From contig JAZSOI010000012.1 of the NCBI GenBank assembly GCA_045536835.1, positions 8,319 through 72,318 on the forward strand: 64,000 bases of DNA. The letters run 5' to 3'. The stretch is from HGM11412 sp045536835 (GTDB taxonomy: Bacteria; Bacillota; Clostridia; Christensenellales; Borkfalkiaceae). This document shows, piece after piece, positions 35,233 to 42,818 of the stretch. Each line of letters opens with the position of its first letter. The stretch's first letter is position 1. Under the pieces are notes generated by a model that worked only from the letters and a program-made list of their open reading frames with translations, ran no database searches and had not been told where the DNA came from. The translations under genes and the position numbers were made by a program.

Positions 35233-35270
35233 GCGAAACGCCGTTGGTTCGACTCCTATCACGAACGCCA
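35227..35270 (+). pseudogene. Second copy of the tRNA-Arg(CCT) 3' half
   Basis: TCCTAAGCGAAACGCCG onward matches the 34098 copy for 44 bases apart from CCTAT instead of CCAAT in the T-stem (one mispair). Marks an older or tandem att junction. Confidence 0.8.
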
Positions 35271-35271
35271 G

Positions 35272-35308
35272 TTAGCCTTTTTACTGTGTAAAAAGGCTAA
35301 AATTTTTT
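35272..35308 (+). terminator. Terminator after the second tRNA 3' copy
   Basis: A perfect 12-bp stem TTAGCCTTTTTA (35272-35283) with 35289-35300, followed by a T6 run. Confidence 0.85.
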
Positions 35309-35341
35309 ATTTATATATCCAAAACGGATAGGTCAAACATA

Positions 35342-35370
35342 TTGACTTTCTTTTTCGTTTTTGCTATAAT
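35342..35370 (+). promoter_or_regulatory. Strong promoter of the RNase III gene
   Basis: TTGACT (35342-35347), 17-bp spacer, extended TGCTATAAT with -10 at 35365-35370. It is followed by a leader of about 215 bases (35377-35592). Confidence 0.85.
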
Positions 35371-35376
35371 AAAAGA

Positions 35377-35592
35377 ACAACAAGAGGTACGAAAGTACTG
35401 GTATGTAAAATCTCCTAGACAAGAAGATAAGTAGGTTTGATTAAAATTATGCAAGTGGTTTTTATCAAGTTAGACTGGTTTGTTTAGATTTATTTTATTT
35501 GCTGGTGCTCGAATTATTAAGCGCACGTAGTGGGCTTTTTGTCGGGCTATTTTTATACCTTCTTGTAAATTACACAAGGAGGTCATTTTATT
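35377..35592 (+). ncRNA. Long 5' leader of the RNase III gene, possibly structured
   Basis: No coding frame. It starts with a GTAC-GAAA-GTAC tetraloop hairpin (about 35388-35399) and has a GC-richer block at 35500-35545 (GTGCT ... AGCGCAC and two GGGC words) before AAGGAGG at 35576-35582. It is long for this genome, where other leaders are 25-60 bases. Structure and function are inferred. Confidence 0.35.
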
Positions 35593-36576
35593 ATGACGGA
35601 TAAAGAATTACAATTTATTGAAGAACGTTTGGATTATGATTTTAACGAGCCTAGATTATTAAGACAGGCTTTTACTAGAAAATCTTATTCAGAAGAAGGA
35701 AACGGTGCGCATCATAACGAGGTTCTTGAATTTTATGGTGATAAGGCCTTAGAATTTATTGTTATGAAGAAACTTAGTGTTTGTTATGGAGATGAAACAC
35801 AAAACGGCAAATATACGTCCACAAAGACTGAGGGACAACTTACTGACATAAAGAAAAATCTAGTATGTAGAAAGATGCTTGCACATCGCATTGACGTATT
35901 AGGTTTTGCTGATTACCTTTTAATGGGTAAAGGAGATATTGGTCAAAACGCACAACATTTAGATTCAGTAAAAGAAGATTTGTTTGAAGCGATAATTGGC
36001 GCAGTTGCAATTGATTGTTATTGGGATACGGAAACGTTAGAAGACGTTGTCGATACAATGTTAGACATTCATTATTATCTTCAAAATGGATTTAATGACG
36101 ACAAAAATTACGTTGATTTAATTCAAACTTGGTGTCAAAAGAAGTATGGTGAGTTGCCATATTATGAGTTTTATAGAACAGATGACGAAGTGTTTGACTG
36201 TACTTTGAATTTGTCAGATGAACTTAGTTTTGAAGGGCATGGTTATTCTAAGCGTGAAGCAAGAATGGAAGCTGCGCAATATGCTTATGAATATTTAGAA
36301 GACGAGAATGAATTAATTCTTCCTATCGACGAAGTAGGTGAACCTGATTTTGACAAGGCGATAAATCAACTACAAGAGCTTTATCAAAAGGGTTATATAG
36401 AAGAACCAGAGTATAGGTTTTATGAGTCTTATGATGACAATGGTAATCCTGTATGGCAATGTGAGTGCCATGTTGAAGGTTACGGTGCATGGACGGGGAA
36501 ACATTCATCTAAGAAGAATGGTAAAAAGTCGGTAGCATACAGTATGCTTTGTGAAATACTGGAAGTGGAGGAGTAG
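35593..36576 (+). CDS. Accessory ribonuclease III with two dsRNA-binding domains
   Basis: 327 residues. RNase III domain at about 1-150 with the signature HNEVLEFYGDKALEF (42-56) and the catalytic EDLFEAIIGAV near 127-137. First dsRBD at about 160-230 and a second at about 250-327 (WQCECHVEGYGAWTG ... GKKSVAYSMLCEILE). Housekeeping bacterial RNase III has one dsRBD and about 230 residues, so this is an extra, longer form. It should cut double-stranded RNA. It sits in a defence island and is followed, two bases after its stop, by an XRE regulator. Confidence 0.85.
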   Translation: MTDKELQFIEERLDYDFNEPRLLRQAFTRKSYSEEGNGAHHNEVLEFYGDKALEFIVMKKLSVCYGDETQNGKYTSTKTEGQLTDIKKNLVCRKMLAHRIDVLGFADYLLMGKGDIGQNAQHLDSVKEDLFEAIIGAVAIDCYWDTETLEDVVDTMLDIHYYLQNGFNDDKNYVDLIQTWCQKKYGELPYYEFYRTDDEVFDCTLNLSDELSFEGHGYSKREARMEAAQYAYEYLEDENELILPIDEVGEPDFDKAINQLQELYQKGYIEEPEYRFYESYDDNGNPVWQCECHVEGYGAWTGKHSSKKNGKKSVAYSMLCEILEVEE

Positions 36577-36577
36577 T

Positions 36578-36769
36578 ATGAGATTAAAAGAGCTCCGCGA
36601 ATCTAAAGGATTAACACAAAAAGAAATTGCCGAAATTATAGGATATTCAGAAATATCTTACGCTAGATATGAAAACGGAAAAAGAGAACCTGATATATCA
36701 ACATTATGTAAATTAGCAAACTATTTCAACGTCACCGTTGATTATTTAATTGGTAGAGTTTCTAATTAA
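36578..36769 (+). CDS. XRE-family regulator
   Basis: 63 residues, a compact XRE helix-turn-helix (MRLKELRESKGLTQKEIAEI ... VTVDYLIGR) like those of phage repressors. GGAGGAG at 36567-36573 favours ATG 36578; the longer frame from 36551 runs through the RNase III gene. Co-transcribed with the RNase III and possibly its repressor. Confidence 0.85.
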   Translation: MRLKELRESKGLTQKEIAEIIGYSEISYARYENGKREPDISTLCKLANYFNVTVDYLIGRVSN

Positions 36770-36770
36770 T

Positions 36771-36808
36771 ATAGATAAAAGCCACGAGGAATCGTGGCTT
36801 TTATCTAT
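36771..36808. terminator. Bidirectional terminator between convergent genes
   Basis: A perfect 17-bp stem (36771-36787 with 36792-36808) and GGAA loop serves both the XRE gene and the minus-strand ATPase gene that ends at 36805. Confidence 0.85.
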
Positions 36809-38478
36809 TGTAACATTTCTTTAATTTCTTTTATGTTTACTAAATAATCATTTTTACACAATAGTATAGGATGTTCAGGGTCATCTACTATTAATTCTCC
36901 CATGTCAATTATATTACTATCAGTAATTGTTTTACCTGCGTTTGTAATTCTTTCTTCACAATTAATTGAAAAAATAAAACTCTGAGGATAGGTTTTTGTA
37001 TCCGTAATTTTATCACAAATTAAGGCGAAACACCGTTTAATATTATCTTCGGTCATATCTAAATTAGGAAAATCAAAGATTATTGGCATTATAATACTAT
37101 TATCCTCTTTCGTTTCCAAAAGAGCAAAAAATCTTGATATGGCAACCCTTGGAATTTCACTTCCGCTTAATGAAATGGATTCATAGAGACCAAGAGAGTT
37201 TATGTCAATTTGTGATTTGTTGATATTTGTGACATCTAACAAATTAGAAAAAGATGTTCGATATGTTGTATCCGCTTTATTTTTTCTAGCAGTGTAAGTT
37301 TTTAATGATTTATTTAATTTGGTTAAAGTTTCTTCTAAAGCAGTTATTTTTAGTTGTGTTTCTGCAAACCTACTTTTTGCTTTTTGAAGTTCTTCATTCC
37401 ACACTATAATAGCGCGAGAAGCTTTAACGTCGGCTCGTTGCTCTTCAATTTTCTCTACCGCTTGTTTTAAGGCGTCAAGTTTTGCTTTTGACTGGATAAG
37501 TTGTCTTTCAATCAAAACGAGCTCCGCTTTAAGTTCAGCTAATTCTGCTGTTAAATCGCTTTCAGCAATTTGTACGGTTAAAGTTGAAGAGATAAAGTCT
37601 GTTATGTCGGATTTGCATATAGGGCAAATAATGTCTTCGTTATTTAATATTTTTGCTGAAAATTGAGAATTATCTAAAAGAGCTCTATTTAATAATTTGA
37701 TTTTGTGTTTTATATCTTCTTTTTTCTTCATAAGAAGATAATATTCTTGGCTTTTTTCCGAATATTTTGTTAAACAAGATATATCGGCGTCTAAATCTCT
37801 ATCGGCATCAACAATCTTTAAGTTTTTATATTCTTCTAATTTGTTTTCTAAGAATTTTATCTCTATATACTGTTGATCCTTTTCACCCTTCAATTTGTCT
37901 AGCTTTGTTTTGGTGGATGTGTAATCAAGTATAATATTTGAATAATTATTGTCTAAAGCTCCAACATGATAATACAATGAATCATACAGGTCTTTTTTTG
38001 AATACATTAGCAAATCTTCAAAAATAGAACGGTCATTATCTGTGTTTGTTTGAGATAAGAAATACGGCAATAAATATAAAGAAGGGATAGCGGTAGAATA
38101 TGTGTCAGAGTTTTTATCTTTGATTTTAATAGTGAGTCCTAATAATTCATAGAGTTTTTCCGAATATCCATATTTTTGTCCTGGATAAAAATATTTTTGA
38201 TTGTCATATATGATAGAGTAGGTGTCTTTATATCTAATGATAACAATCTCTTTATCGTTATTTGATAGAGTAAGCTTGGTGAAAATATTTTCCAAATTCC
38301 ATTTATCGCTAAACTTAACCTTCGCTCCAAAACTATATAAAAGCATAAGAGATAAAGAGGTTTTACCAACGCTATTTAGTTTTGAAGTAATAATGTTTAT
38401 TCCAGGTTCAAAATTGATTTTGCGCGCGGTTTTATTTTCTTTGTCAACGATTAATAATTCTTTATAAATTATACTCAT
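36805..38478 (-). CDS. Zinc-hook SMC-like ATPase, Lamassu LmuB-like
   Basis: 557 residues. Walker A in TSKLNSVGKTS near 31-41, two long coiled coils (about 170-280 and 300-405) hinged by CPIC near 284-287 (a zinc hook), and Walker B MPIIFDFPNLD near 464-474. The residue after the Walker B Asp is Phe, not the usual catalytic acid. The partner upstream is a Cap4-type nuclease. Nuclease plus zinc-hook SMC is the composition of Lamassu anti-phage systems, in which the ATPase senses DNA ends or structures and releases the nuclease. No third LmuC-like gene is seen. Confidence 0.75.
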   Translation of the reverse strand: MSIIYKELLIVDKENKTARKINFEPGINIITSKLNSVGKTSLSLMLLYSFGAKVKFSDKWNLENIFTKLTLSNNDKEIVIIRYKDTYSIIYDNQKYFYPGQKYGYSEKLYELLGLTIKIKDKNSDTYSTAIPSLYLLPYFLSQTNTDNDRSIFEDLLMYSKKDLYDSLYYHVGALDNNYSNIILDYTSTKTKLDKLKGEKDQQYIEIKFLENKLEEYKNLKIVDADRDLDADISCLTKYSEKSQEYYLLMKKKEDIKHKIKLLNRALLDNSQFSAKILNNEDIICPICKSDITDFISSTLTVQIAESDLTAELAELKAELVLIERQLIQSKAKLDALKQAVEKIEEQRADVKASRAIIVWNEELQKAKSRFAETQLKITALEETLTKLNKSLKTYTARKNKADTTYRTSFSNLLDVTNINKSQIDINSLGLYESISLSGSEIPRVAISRFFALLETKEDNSIIMPIIFDFPNLDMTEDNIKRCFALICDKITDTKTYPQSFIFSINCEERITNAGKTITDSNIIDMGELIVDDPEHPILLCKNDYLVNIKEIKEMLQ

Positions 38479-38492
38479 ATTATTTCTCCGTA

Positions 38493-39533
38493 CTAGCTAT
38501 AAATTACTACGATGGTTAATATTTGAATAATAGGTAAACTGTAATAGGGGATTTTATTTGCACAATTTTTTGTTACGTTAAGAGCAATTTCATCTAGGGA
38601 GGCATATAAAGGCGTAAGTTTTTCATATTCTTCCTTAACTGTTCTTTTAGCGTTAGAAAACAATTTGTCTGACAAATTGGCTCTATAAGACAAATATCTT
38701 GGATATTCTTCTTTTATACTAATAAAATCTTTTGGAGGGTAAATGGTTGAAGCAAGATGTAAAATTTCTTTTTTTGTAAGATGAGATAGTTCTACTGCTT
38801 TATCTATAACTTCTTTTACAACATCACTTTTTATACCCTTTTTATCAATTGCTTCTTCTAGTTCGACCGAAGAGGTGTTGAAGAGATGCGAGCGCTTTTT
38901 ATTTATCAATAATTTTAGCGTGTTGAAAATTACGCTCGGGCTAATACAATGATTTTCATCATCTAAGTATTCAGAAATGATATTGTTTGTTTTGCCGATA
39001 AGCATTTCGCTATATCGTTCTTGCTTCTCCGAAAAAGGCAAATCGGACTTTATGTAAATTAATTTTCCAGTATATTTTTGGATGTCTTCAGAAAAACGTG
39101 GTTCACATTTAATATACTCTGCAACATTTTCTTTTATTTGATTTAATTCTTTTGGAGATAGTTTTTCTATCAATTTAAAGTTGCTTAAGTGTTCGGTTTT
39201 GCTTCCTTTAAGGTTTGTGTTACAAATGATATTCAATGTGTTTGCTTTTGAGTCGAAGTAAAAATCGGTAAGAATTATTTTGCCAATTACATTGTTTTCT
39301 AAAATTGATGATTTTGTATATAAACCAGCATTTTTAGTTTTGACTTGAAATATATCGACTTTTTCATTGGCTGTGTTTAAATCGTGTAATACAGCAAAAT
39401 CCTCTAAGGTTTCTATTAGGATTATCGTGTCTTCTTTATACTCGGATAATAAATAATCTAAAGCTACTGCCATTTGATAGTCAAACTTTCTAGCGACATC
39501 CGTACCTGATTGTTCTCTAATTTGTAAATTCAT
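38493..39533 (-). CDS. DUF4297/Cap4-type dsDNA nuclease, Lamassu LmuA-like
   Basis: 346 residues from ATG 39533, which has AAGGGA upstream; longer starts have none. The N-terminal REQSGTDVARKFDYQMAVAL is typical of the DUF4297/Cap4 nuclease. ETLEDF and then VDIFQVKTK supply the E, D and Q-x-K catalytic residues of a PD-(D/E)XK fold near 38-70. The C-terminal 200 residues are helical and unrecognised. It is 14 bases upstream of the zinc-hook ATPase; the two form one transcript from the promoter at 39561-39589. Confidence 0.8.
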   Translation of the reverse strand: MNLQIREQSGTDVARKFDYQMAVALDYLLSEYKEDTIILIETLEDFAVLHDLNTANEKVDIFQVKTKNAGLYTKSSILENNVIGKIILTDFYFDSKANTLNIICNTNLKGSKTEHLSNFKLIEKLSPKELNQIKENVAEYIKCEPRFSEDIQKYTGKLIYIKSDLPFSEKQERYSEMLIGKTNNIISEYLDDENHCISPSVIFNTLKLLINKKRSHLFNTSSVELEEAIDKKGIKSDVVKEVIDKAVELSHLTKKEILHLASTIYPPKDFISIKEEYPRYLSYRANLSDKLFSNAKRTVKEEYEKLTPLYASLDEIALNVTKNCANKIPYYSLPIIQILTIVVIYS

Positions 39534-39560
39534 ATTTTTTCCCTTAGTTGATTTTAATAT

Positions 39561-39589
39561 ATTATAACATATAAAACAATAAAAATCAA
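39561..39589 (-). promoter_or_regulatory. Promoter of the Lamassu-like operon
   Basis: On the minus strand TTGATT (39584-39589), 17-bp spacer, TATAAT (39561-39566). Confidence 0.8.
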
Positions 39590-39627
39590 TATGAATTGAG
39601 CCAGCCTCAAAAGAATAATTAGTTAAT

Positions 39628-39659
39628 AACCCGTTTGGCAAGATAGTGCCAAACGGGTT
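39628..39659 (-). terminator. Strong hairpin, end of the integrase-side transcript
   Basis: A perfect 13-bp stem, AACCCGTTTGGCA (39628-39640) with 39647-39659. It lies directly after the stop at 39669 on the minus strand; the tail is ATTAAC rather than a T run. Confidence 0.65.
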
Positions 39660-39668
39660 TGCCTATAT

Positions 39669-40091
39669 TCAGTTGTTTTTTCTTTTCTTTCTCTTTTTGA
39701 CGGCTTTGAGGTGACGTAAGATAACTTTTTCAAGTTCGTCGTAGTTGATAAACCACGTGTTGCCGTGAAAATATCTAGTGACTTGCGCTGACTTCATATA
39801 ATGAGAAACCGTTGCTTTATCAATCTTGAATTTACGGTTGTTTTTATTAAATTCCGTAACGCAATCTCTAAGACAACGTAGGCGCGGCACAGTAGCAGTT
39901 CTCCTAATTCTTCTTGGGTTAACTTTCTTGAAAAACTCTTTGTAATCAATAAGCCACTTGCCATTGCAAATGATATGCCTAACGCCGTTTTCTTGAGCGA
40001 AACGCCTTACGTTTGGACGGCGGATAATTGTATTTGGGTCGCCTTCTAAAAACAACCGCATAAGGTCGCCTGACGAAATTAAATCTCTCAT
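39669..40091 (-). CDS. Two-domain excisionase-like DNA-binding protein
   Basis: 140 residues with two copies of a MerR/excisionase-like winged helix: about 8-55 (IIRRPNVRRFAQENGVRHII ... WLIDY) and about 75-130 (IDKATVSHYMKSAQVTRYF ... WFINYDEL). Basic C-terminal tail (KKRKKRKNN). The start overlaps the end of the 40088 gene. It lies downstream of the module C integrase and could take part in excision or regulation. No equivalent exists in element A. Confidence 0.65.
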   Translation of the reverse strand: MRDLISSGDLMRLFLEGDPNTIIRRPNVRRFAQENGVRHIICNGKWLIDYKEFFKKVNPRRIRRTATVPRLRCLRDCVTEFNKNNRKFKIDKATVSHYMKSAQVTRYFHGNTWFINYDELEKVILRHLKAVKKRKKRKNN

Positions 40092-40288
40092 TTTCGTTCG
40101 CCACCCCCCTTAAAAAACGCATACAGCTCGTCCACGTTTATAAGCCATGAATTACCGAACTTAAGCGTAGTGATTTTGCCTTTTCTACACAATTCTCGTA
40201 AGAAATACCACGAGATAGGGGAGTTGGGGTCTTGCGCTTTCATTTCCTTTATAACGTCGCTAATTCGCCTTAATTTCGGTATATACAT
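40088..40288 (-). CDS. Excisionase-like DNA-binding protein
   Basis: 66 residues with a single winged-helix of the same kind (ISWYFLRELCRKGKITTLKF ... WLINVDEL). It overlaps the next gene by four bases (ATGA) and follows the integrase gene by 13 bases with GGAGGAAT ahead of its start. Probably part of the recombination control of module C. Confidence 0.7.
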   Translation of the reverse strand: MYIPKLRRISDVIKEMKAQDPNSPISWYFLRELCRKGKITTLKFGNSWLINVDELYAFFKGGGERK

Positions 40289-40301
40289 AATTCCTCCTTA
40301 T

Positions 40302-41717
40302 CTATCCCGTGATTTTGTCAAGAGCAGTTAATGCTCGCTCTTGCGTGTCCGGAATAAAGTGACTGTAAACCTCAAGCGTAATTGTAGAATCGCTGTGTCC
40401 CATATACCTACTAACCGTTTGTATAGGAACGTTTTGTGTGAGCAATAAACTACAATACGTATGCCTAAGTCCGTGGCAGGTAACGTGTTTGAATCCGTTT
40501 TCTTCTTCAAACTTTGTAAGCCAATTTCCAATCGTTCCAACTCCCGCAGGTTGACGATAAACGTTTGACGCTATGTACGTAGAGTCTAAATGTTGGTCAA
40601 ACTTATCATCCGCTTGTCTAAACCAATCTTGGTATTTAATTAAGTCTTCCACCAAAGATTTAGGTAGGGGAATATTTCGCTTTGATGTTCTAGTTTTAGG
40701 CTCTTTTTCGTAAGTACCGTGTCCTTCCGATGCAATTCGGCTTCGTTCGATGCGTACGACGTTTTTATTAAAGTCGATATCAGACCATCTAAGCCCGTGG
40801 ACTTCACCGATTCTAGCACCGGTTAAAAGCATTATTTTAACGGGAATAACTCTATAAGCCATATCTTCCGGTAGTTTGTCTAAAGCTTGTAAAAAAGCTT
40901 GAGATTCGGTTATCGAAAAGACTTCTTTCTCGTGAACGGGACGCAGTGAAATGTTATTGTTTCCAACGCCTATTTTAGTTGCACAGACAGGATTTTTTGT
41001 CGTCCAGTCGTATCTAATCGCCTCATTAAAAATAGTTCTTAAAACTCGTCTATAGCCTTTTACCGTTTCTGCTGCGTAAAACTCATCCGACTCAACAGCT
41101 TCAAAATATTCGTCGAAATTCAATTTGTTATATTCGCAAATTTTTTGAGCGGTGCTTGTGCTGATAGGTTTACCGAGCCTTTTCATTCGGTATGCCGAAT
41201 TTGCAGTAATTATTTTTTGTCTTGCCATCTCTCTAAAATTAACGGAAGCAGGGAAGTTCTTTTTAAGTTTAGAAACTCCACGCTGAGGCTTTCTTCCAAA
41301 CGTATTCAAGAAAAGTTGAATATGTCTTACCGTAAATTCGTTGATAGGCAAGTCGTAAAGGTTAGAATCCTTTAAATATTGATTAAATTTTTTAATGACG
41401 TCAAGACCTCGAACGTGATAGTTTATAGATTGGTTTCGTTCTATGCCTTGTAGCCATTCTTCGGCGAGTTGCGGAAAAGTTAAAACGATTGCACGTTCGC
41501 CGTTTTTTGATTTTTTATAAATTTTTTCTAAGGATTCTTCAAAGGCAATAGCTTCTCTTTCAACGAGTTTAATAAATTTCGTTTTGGGAAGGTCGTCTTC
41601 GTTTATTATGCGCTTATAATGCACTTTGCCTTTCTCATTGTTTAGGCCGGGTGCATATACTTGGATTTTAGCCGAAAGGTGACCTTTCTTATTGGTAGTT
41701 AGTCTATAATAAGCCAT
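40302..41717 (-). CDS. int: Tyrosine recombinase (module C integrase)
   Basis: 471 residues, homologous over its whole length to the integrase at 24494. Catalytic residues are intact: Arg in TGARIGE near 303, HGLRH near 418, GHS and Tyr in EVYSHF near 453. The N-terminal arm-binding and core-binding parts are also conserved, so the target could likewise be tRNA-Arg(CCT). Twelve bases separate it from the xis gene upstream. No tRNA junction is adjacent to its 3' end; the nearest att-like sequence on that side is at 35227. Confidence 0.9.
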   Translation of the reverse strand: MAYYRLTTNKKGHLSAKIQVYAPGLNNEKGKVHYKRIINEDDLPKTKFIKLVEREAIAFEESLEKIYKKSKNGERAIVLTFPQLAEEWLQGIERNQSINYHVRGLDVIKKFNQYLKDSNLYDLPINEFTVRHIQLFLNTFGRKPQRGVSKLKKNFPASVNFREMARQKIITANSAYRMKRLGKPISTSTAQKICEYNKLNFDEYFEAVESDEFYAAETVKGYRRVLRTIFNEAIRYDWTTKNPVCATKIGVGNNNISLRPVHEKEVFSITESQAFLQALDKLPEDMAYRVIPVKIMLLTGARIGEVHGLRWSDIDFNKNVVRIERSRIASEGHGTYEKEPKTRTSKRNIPLPKSLVEDLIKYQDWFRQADDKFDQHLDSTYIASNVYRQPAGVGTIGNWLTKFEEENGFKHVTCHGLRHTYCSLLLTQNVPIQTVSRYMGHSDSTITLEVYSHFIPDTQERALTALDKITG

Positions 41718-41729
41718 CCGATTTCCTCC

Positions 41730-41909
41730 TTAGTTATTTTTGTTGATATATTCAAGTAGACTGTCCACGTCTATCAATACCTTTTTGCCTGAACGTAGGG
41801 AGCGAATTTTATTTTCCTTTACCCACGAGCGAATGCAATGCATAGTGATTGCCGTGTCCTTGTCTTGTTCTTTAATTATATCGAGTGATTGTTTGATGCT
41901 TCTAAGCAA
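41730..41909 (-). CDS. xis: Excisionase-like HTH protein (module C)
   Basis: 59 residues starting at TTG 41909 (LLRSIKQSL), with GGAGG eight bases upstream; no in-frame ATG is available before it. Excisionase-like winged helix (TAITMHCIRSWVKENKIRSLR). Homologous to the 25924 gene. Located immediately upstream of the integrase. Confidence 0.75.
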   Translation of the reverse strand: MLRSIKQSLDIIKEQDKDTAITMHCIRSWVKENKIRSLRSGKKVLIDVDSLLEYINKNN

Positions 41910-41917
41910 TATATTAA

Positions 41918-41951
41918 CCTCCGTTTAAGTTGGAGACGGCGGGTTATCTCC
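41918..41951 (-). promoter_or_regulatory. Conserved leader hairpin of the xis gene (C)
   Basis: GGAGA/TCTCC pairing ahead of the GGAGG ribosome site, in the same arrangement as in element A (26101-26145) with a different loop. The remaining 41952-42151 stretch shows no gene. Confidence 0.4.
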
Positions 41952-42151
41952 GATTTCTTCGTTACGTGCCGTTTCTTTTAAAACTTTTATCCTTATCATT
42001 CTTGCCGTAACCCCGCGTGCAGACCTTTCGTCCCATAAACAGTGGTCATAGTTGTACCACAAAACACGTAATTCCTGTTTCATTAATCGCTTATATCATA
42101 TTTTTCAATCGCGCTGGTTGAATATACGTGGTTTGTTCAAAGTAGTTTTCT

Positions 42152-42376
42152 CTACTTCGAGCTTTTAACTTGTTGCTTTAAGGCTTCAAACCCTGCATAT
42201 ATCAAGTCCACCTTTGTCAGATGATGTTTTTCCAAGAAAGCGTTAATTTTGTCCGCTTCTTTTCGGGGGATGCTCGTACCCCAAACTTTGTTGAGAAGTT
42301 TGCGTTCTTCTTTGTTCTTTTCTTCATACTTTCTGCGTGCAATTCTGCTAGATGTGTCTTCTTTTCTTTCCATCAT
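42152..42376 (-). CDS. Small conserved element protein, TnpV neighbour (C)
   Basis: 74 residues, homologous to the 26285 gene (VWGTSIPRKEADKINAFL). Basic N-terminus, helical. AAGGAGAAAAT before the ATG at 42376. It lies nine bases after the TnpV-like gene, as in element A. Function unknown. Confidence 0.65.
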   Translation of the reverse strand: MMERKEDTSSRIARRKYEEKNKEERKLLNKVWGTSIPRKEADKINAFLEKHHLTKVDLIYAGFEALKQQVKSSK

Positions 42377-42385
42377 ATTTTCTCC

Positions 42386-42706
42386 TTAAAATACGTAAAT
42401 AATTTCGTTTAAGATTTCTTCTTCAATCAAATGTCTTTTCTCATTTTCGAGTTGAACGTCACGGATGTAGCCGCCCGTTCTTTGGAAGCGTTCTTGTTTT
42501 GAAAGCTTTTCATACATAACGTCCCAAAGCTTATTTGCGGCTTTGTCGGTGCCGTGTAGTAGGGTGGGTAAATCCGCAATCGCCCAATCCACACCAATAT
42601 CTTTTAGATATTGATATTTAAGATTTCCCCATTTACCATAAACGTGTTTAACGGGTTTGTGAGTGCGTTGATATTCGATAATTTCTTCAACTGTTAAGCC
42701 TTTCAT
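42386..42706 (-). CDS. TnpV-like element protein (C)
   Basis: 106 residues, same length as and highly similar to the 26534 protein, with the TnpV-type VKHVYGKWGNLKYQYLKD and LHGTDKAANKLWDVM. First gene after the palindromic promoter at 42733. Role unknown; presumably tied to maintenance or mobility of the element. Confidence 0.7.
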   Translation of the reverse strand: MKGLTVEEIIEYQRTHKPVKHVYGKWGNLKYQYLKDIGVDWAIADLPTLLHGTDKAANKLWDVMYEKLSKQERFQRTGGYIRDVQLENEKRHLIEEEILNEIIYVF

Positions 42707-42732
42707 AAAACTTTGTTACCTCCAAGCGTTCC

Positions 42733-42778
42733 TCGTATTAATACGATTATCACATTTGAAAGACAAAGTCAAGCTCTT
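42733..42778 (-). promoter_or_regulatory. Promoter with TCGTATTAATACGA palindrome (C)
   Basis: The palindrome at 42733-42746 sits just downstream of a minus-strand TTGACT -35 (at about 42767-42772), identical in order and sequence to element A. Probable autoregulatory operator. Confidence 0.7.
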
Positions 42779-42818
42779 TTACGTAAAAATTTGAAAATAT
42801 TTTTAAAAACTTTTTAGA

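Noticed and set aside
35593..36576. Housekeeping rnc gene
   Set aside because: Two dsRBDs, greater length and the island context point to an accessory copy, although the rest of the genome was not available to confirm this.
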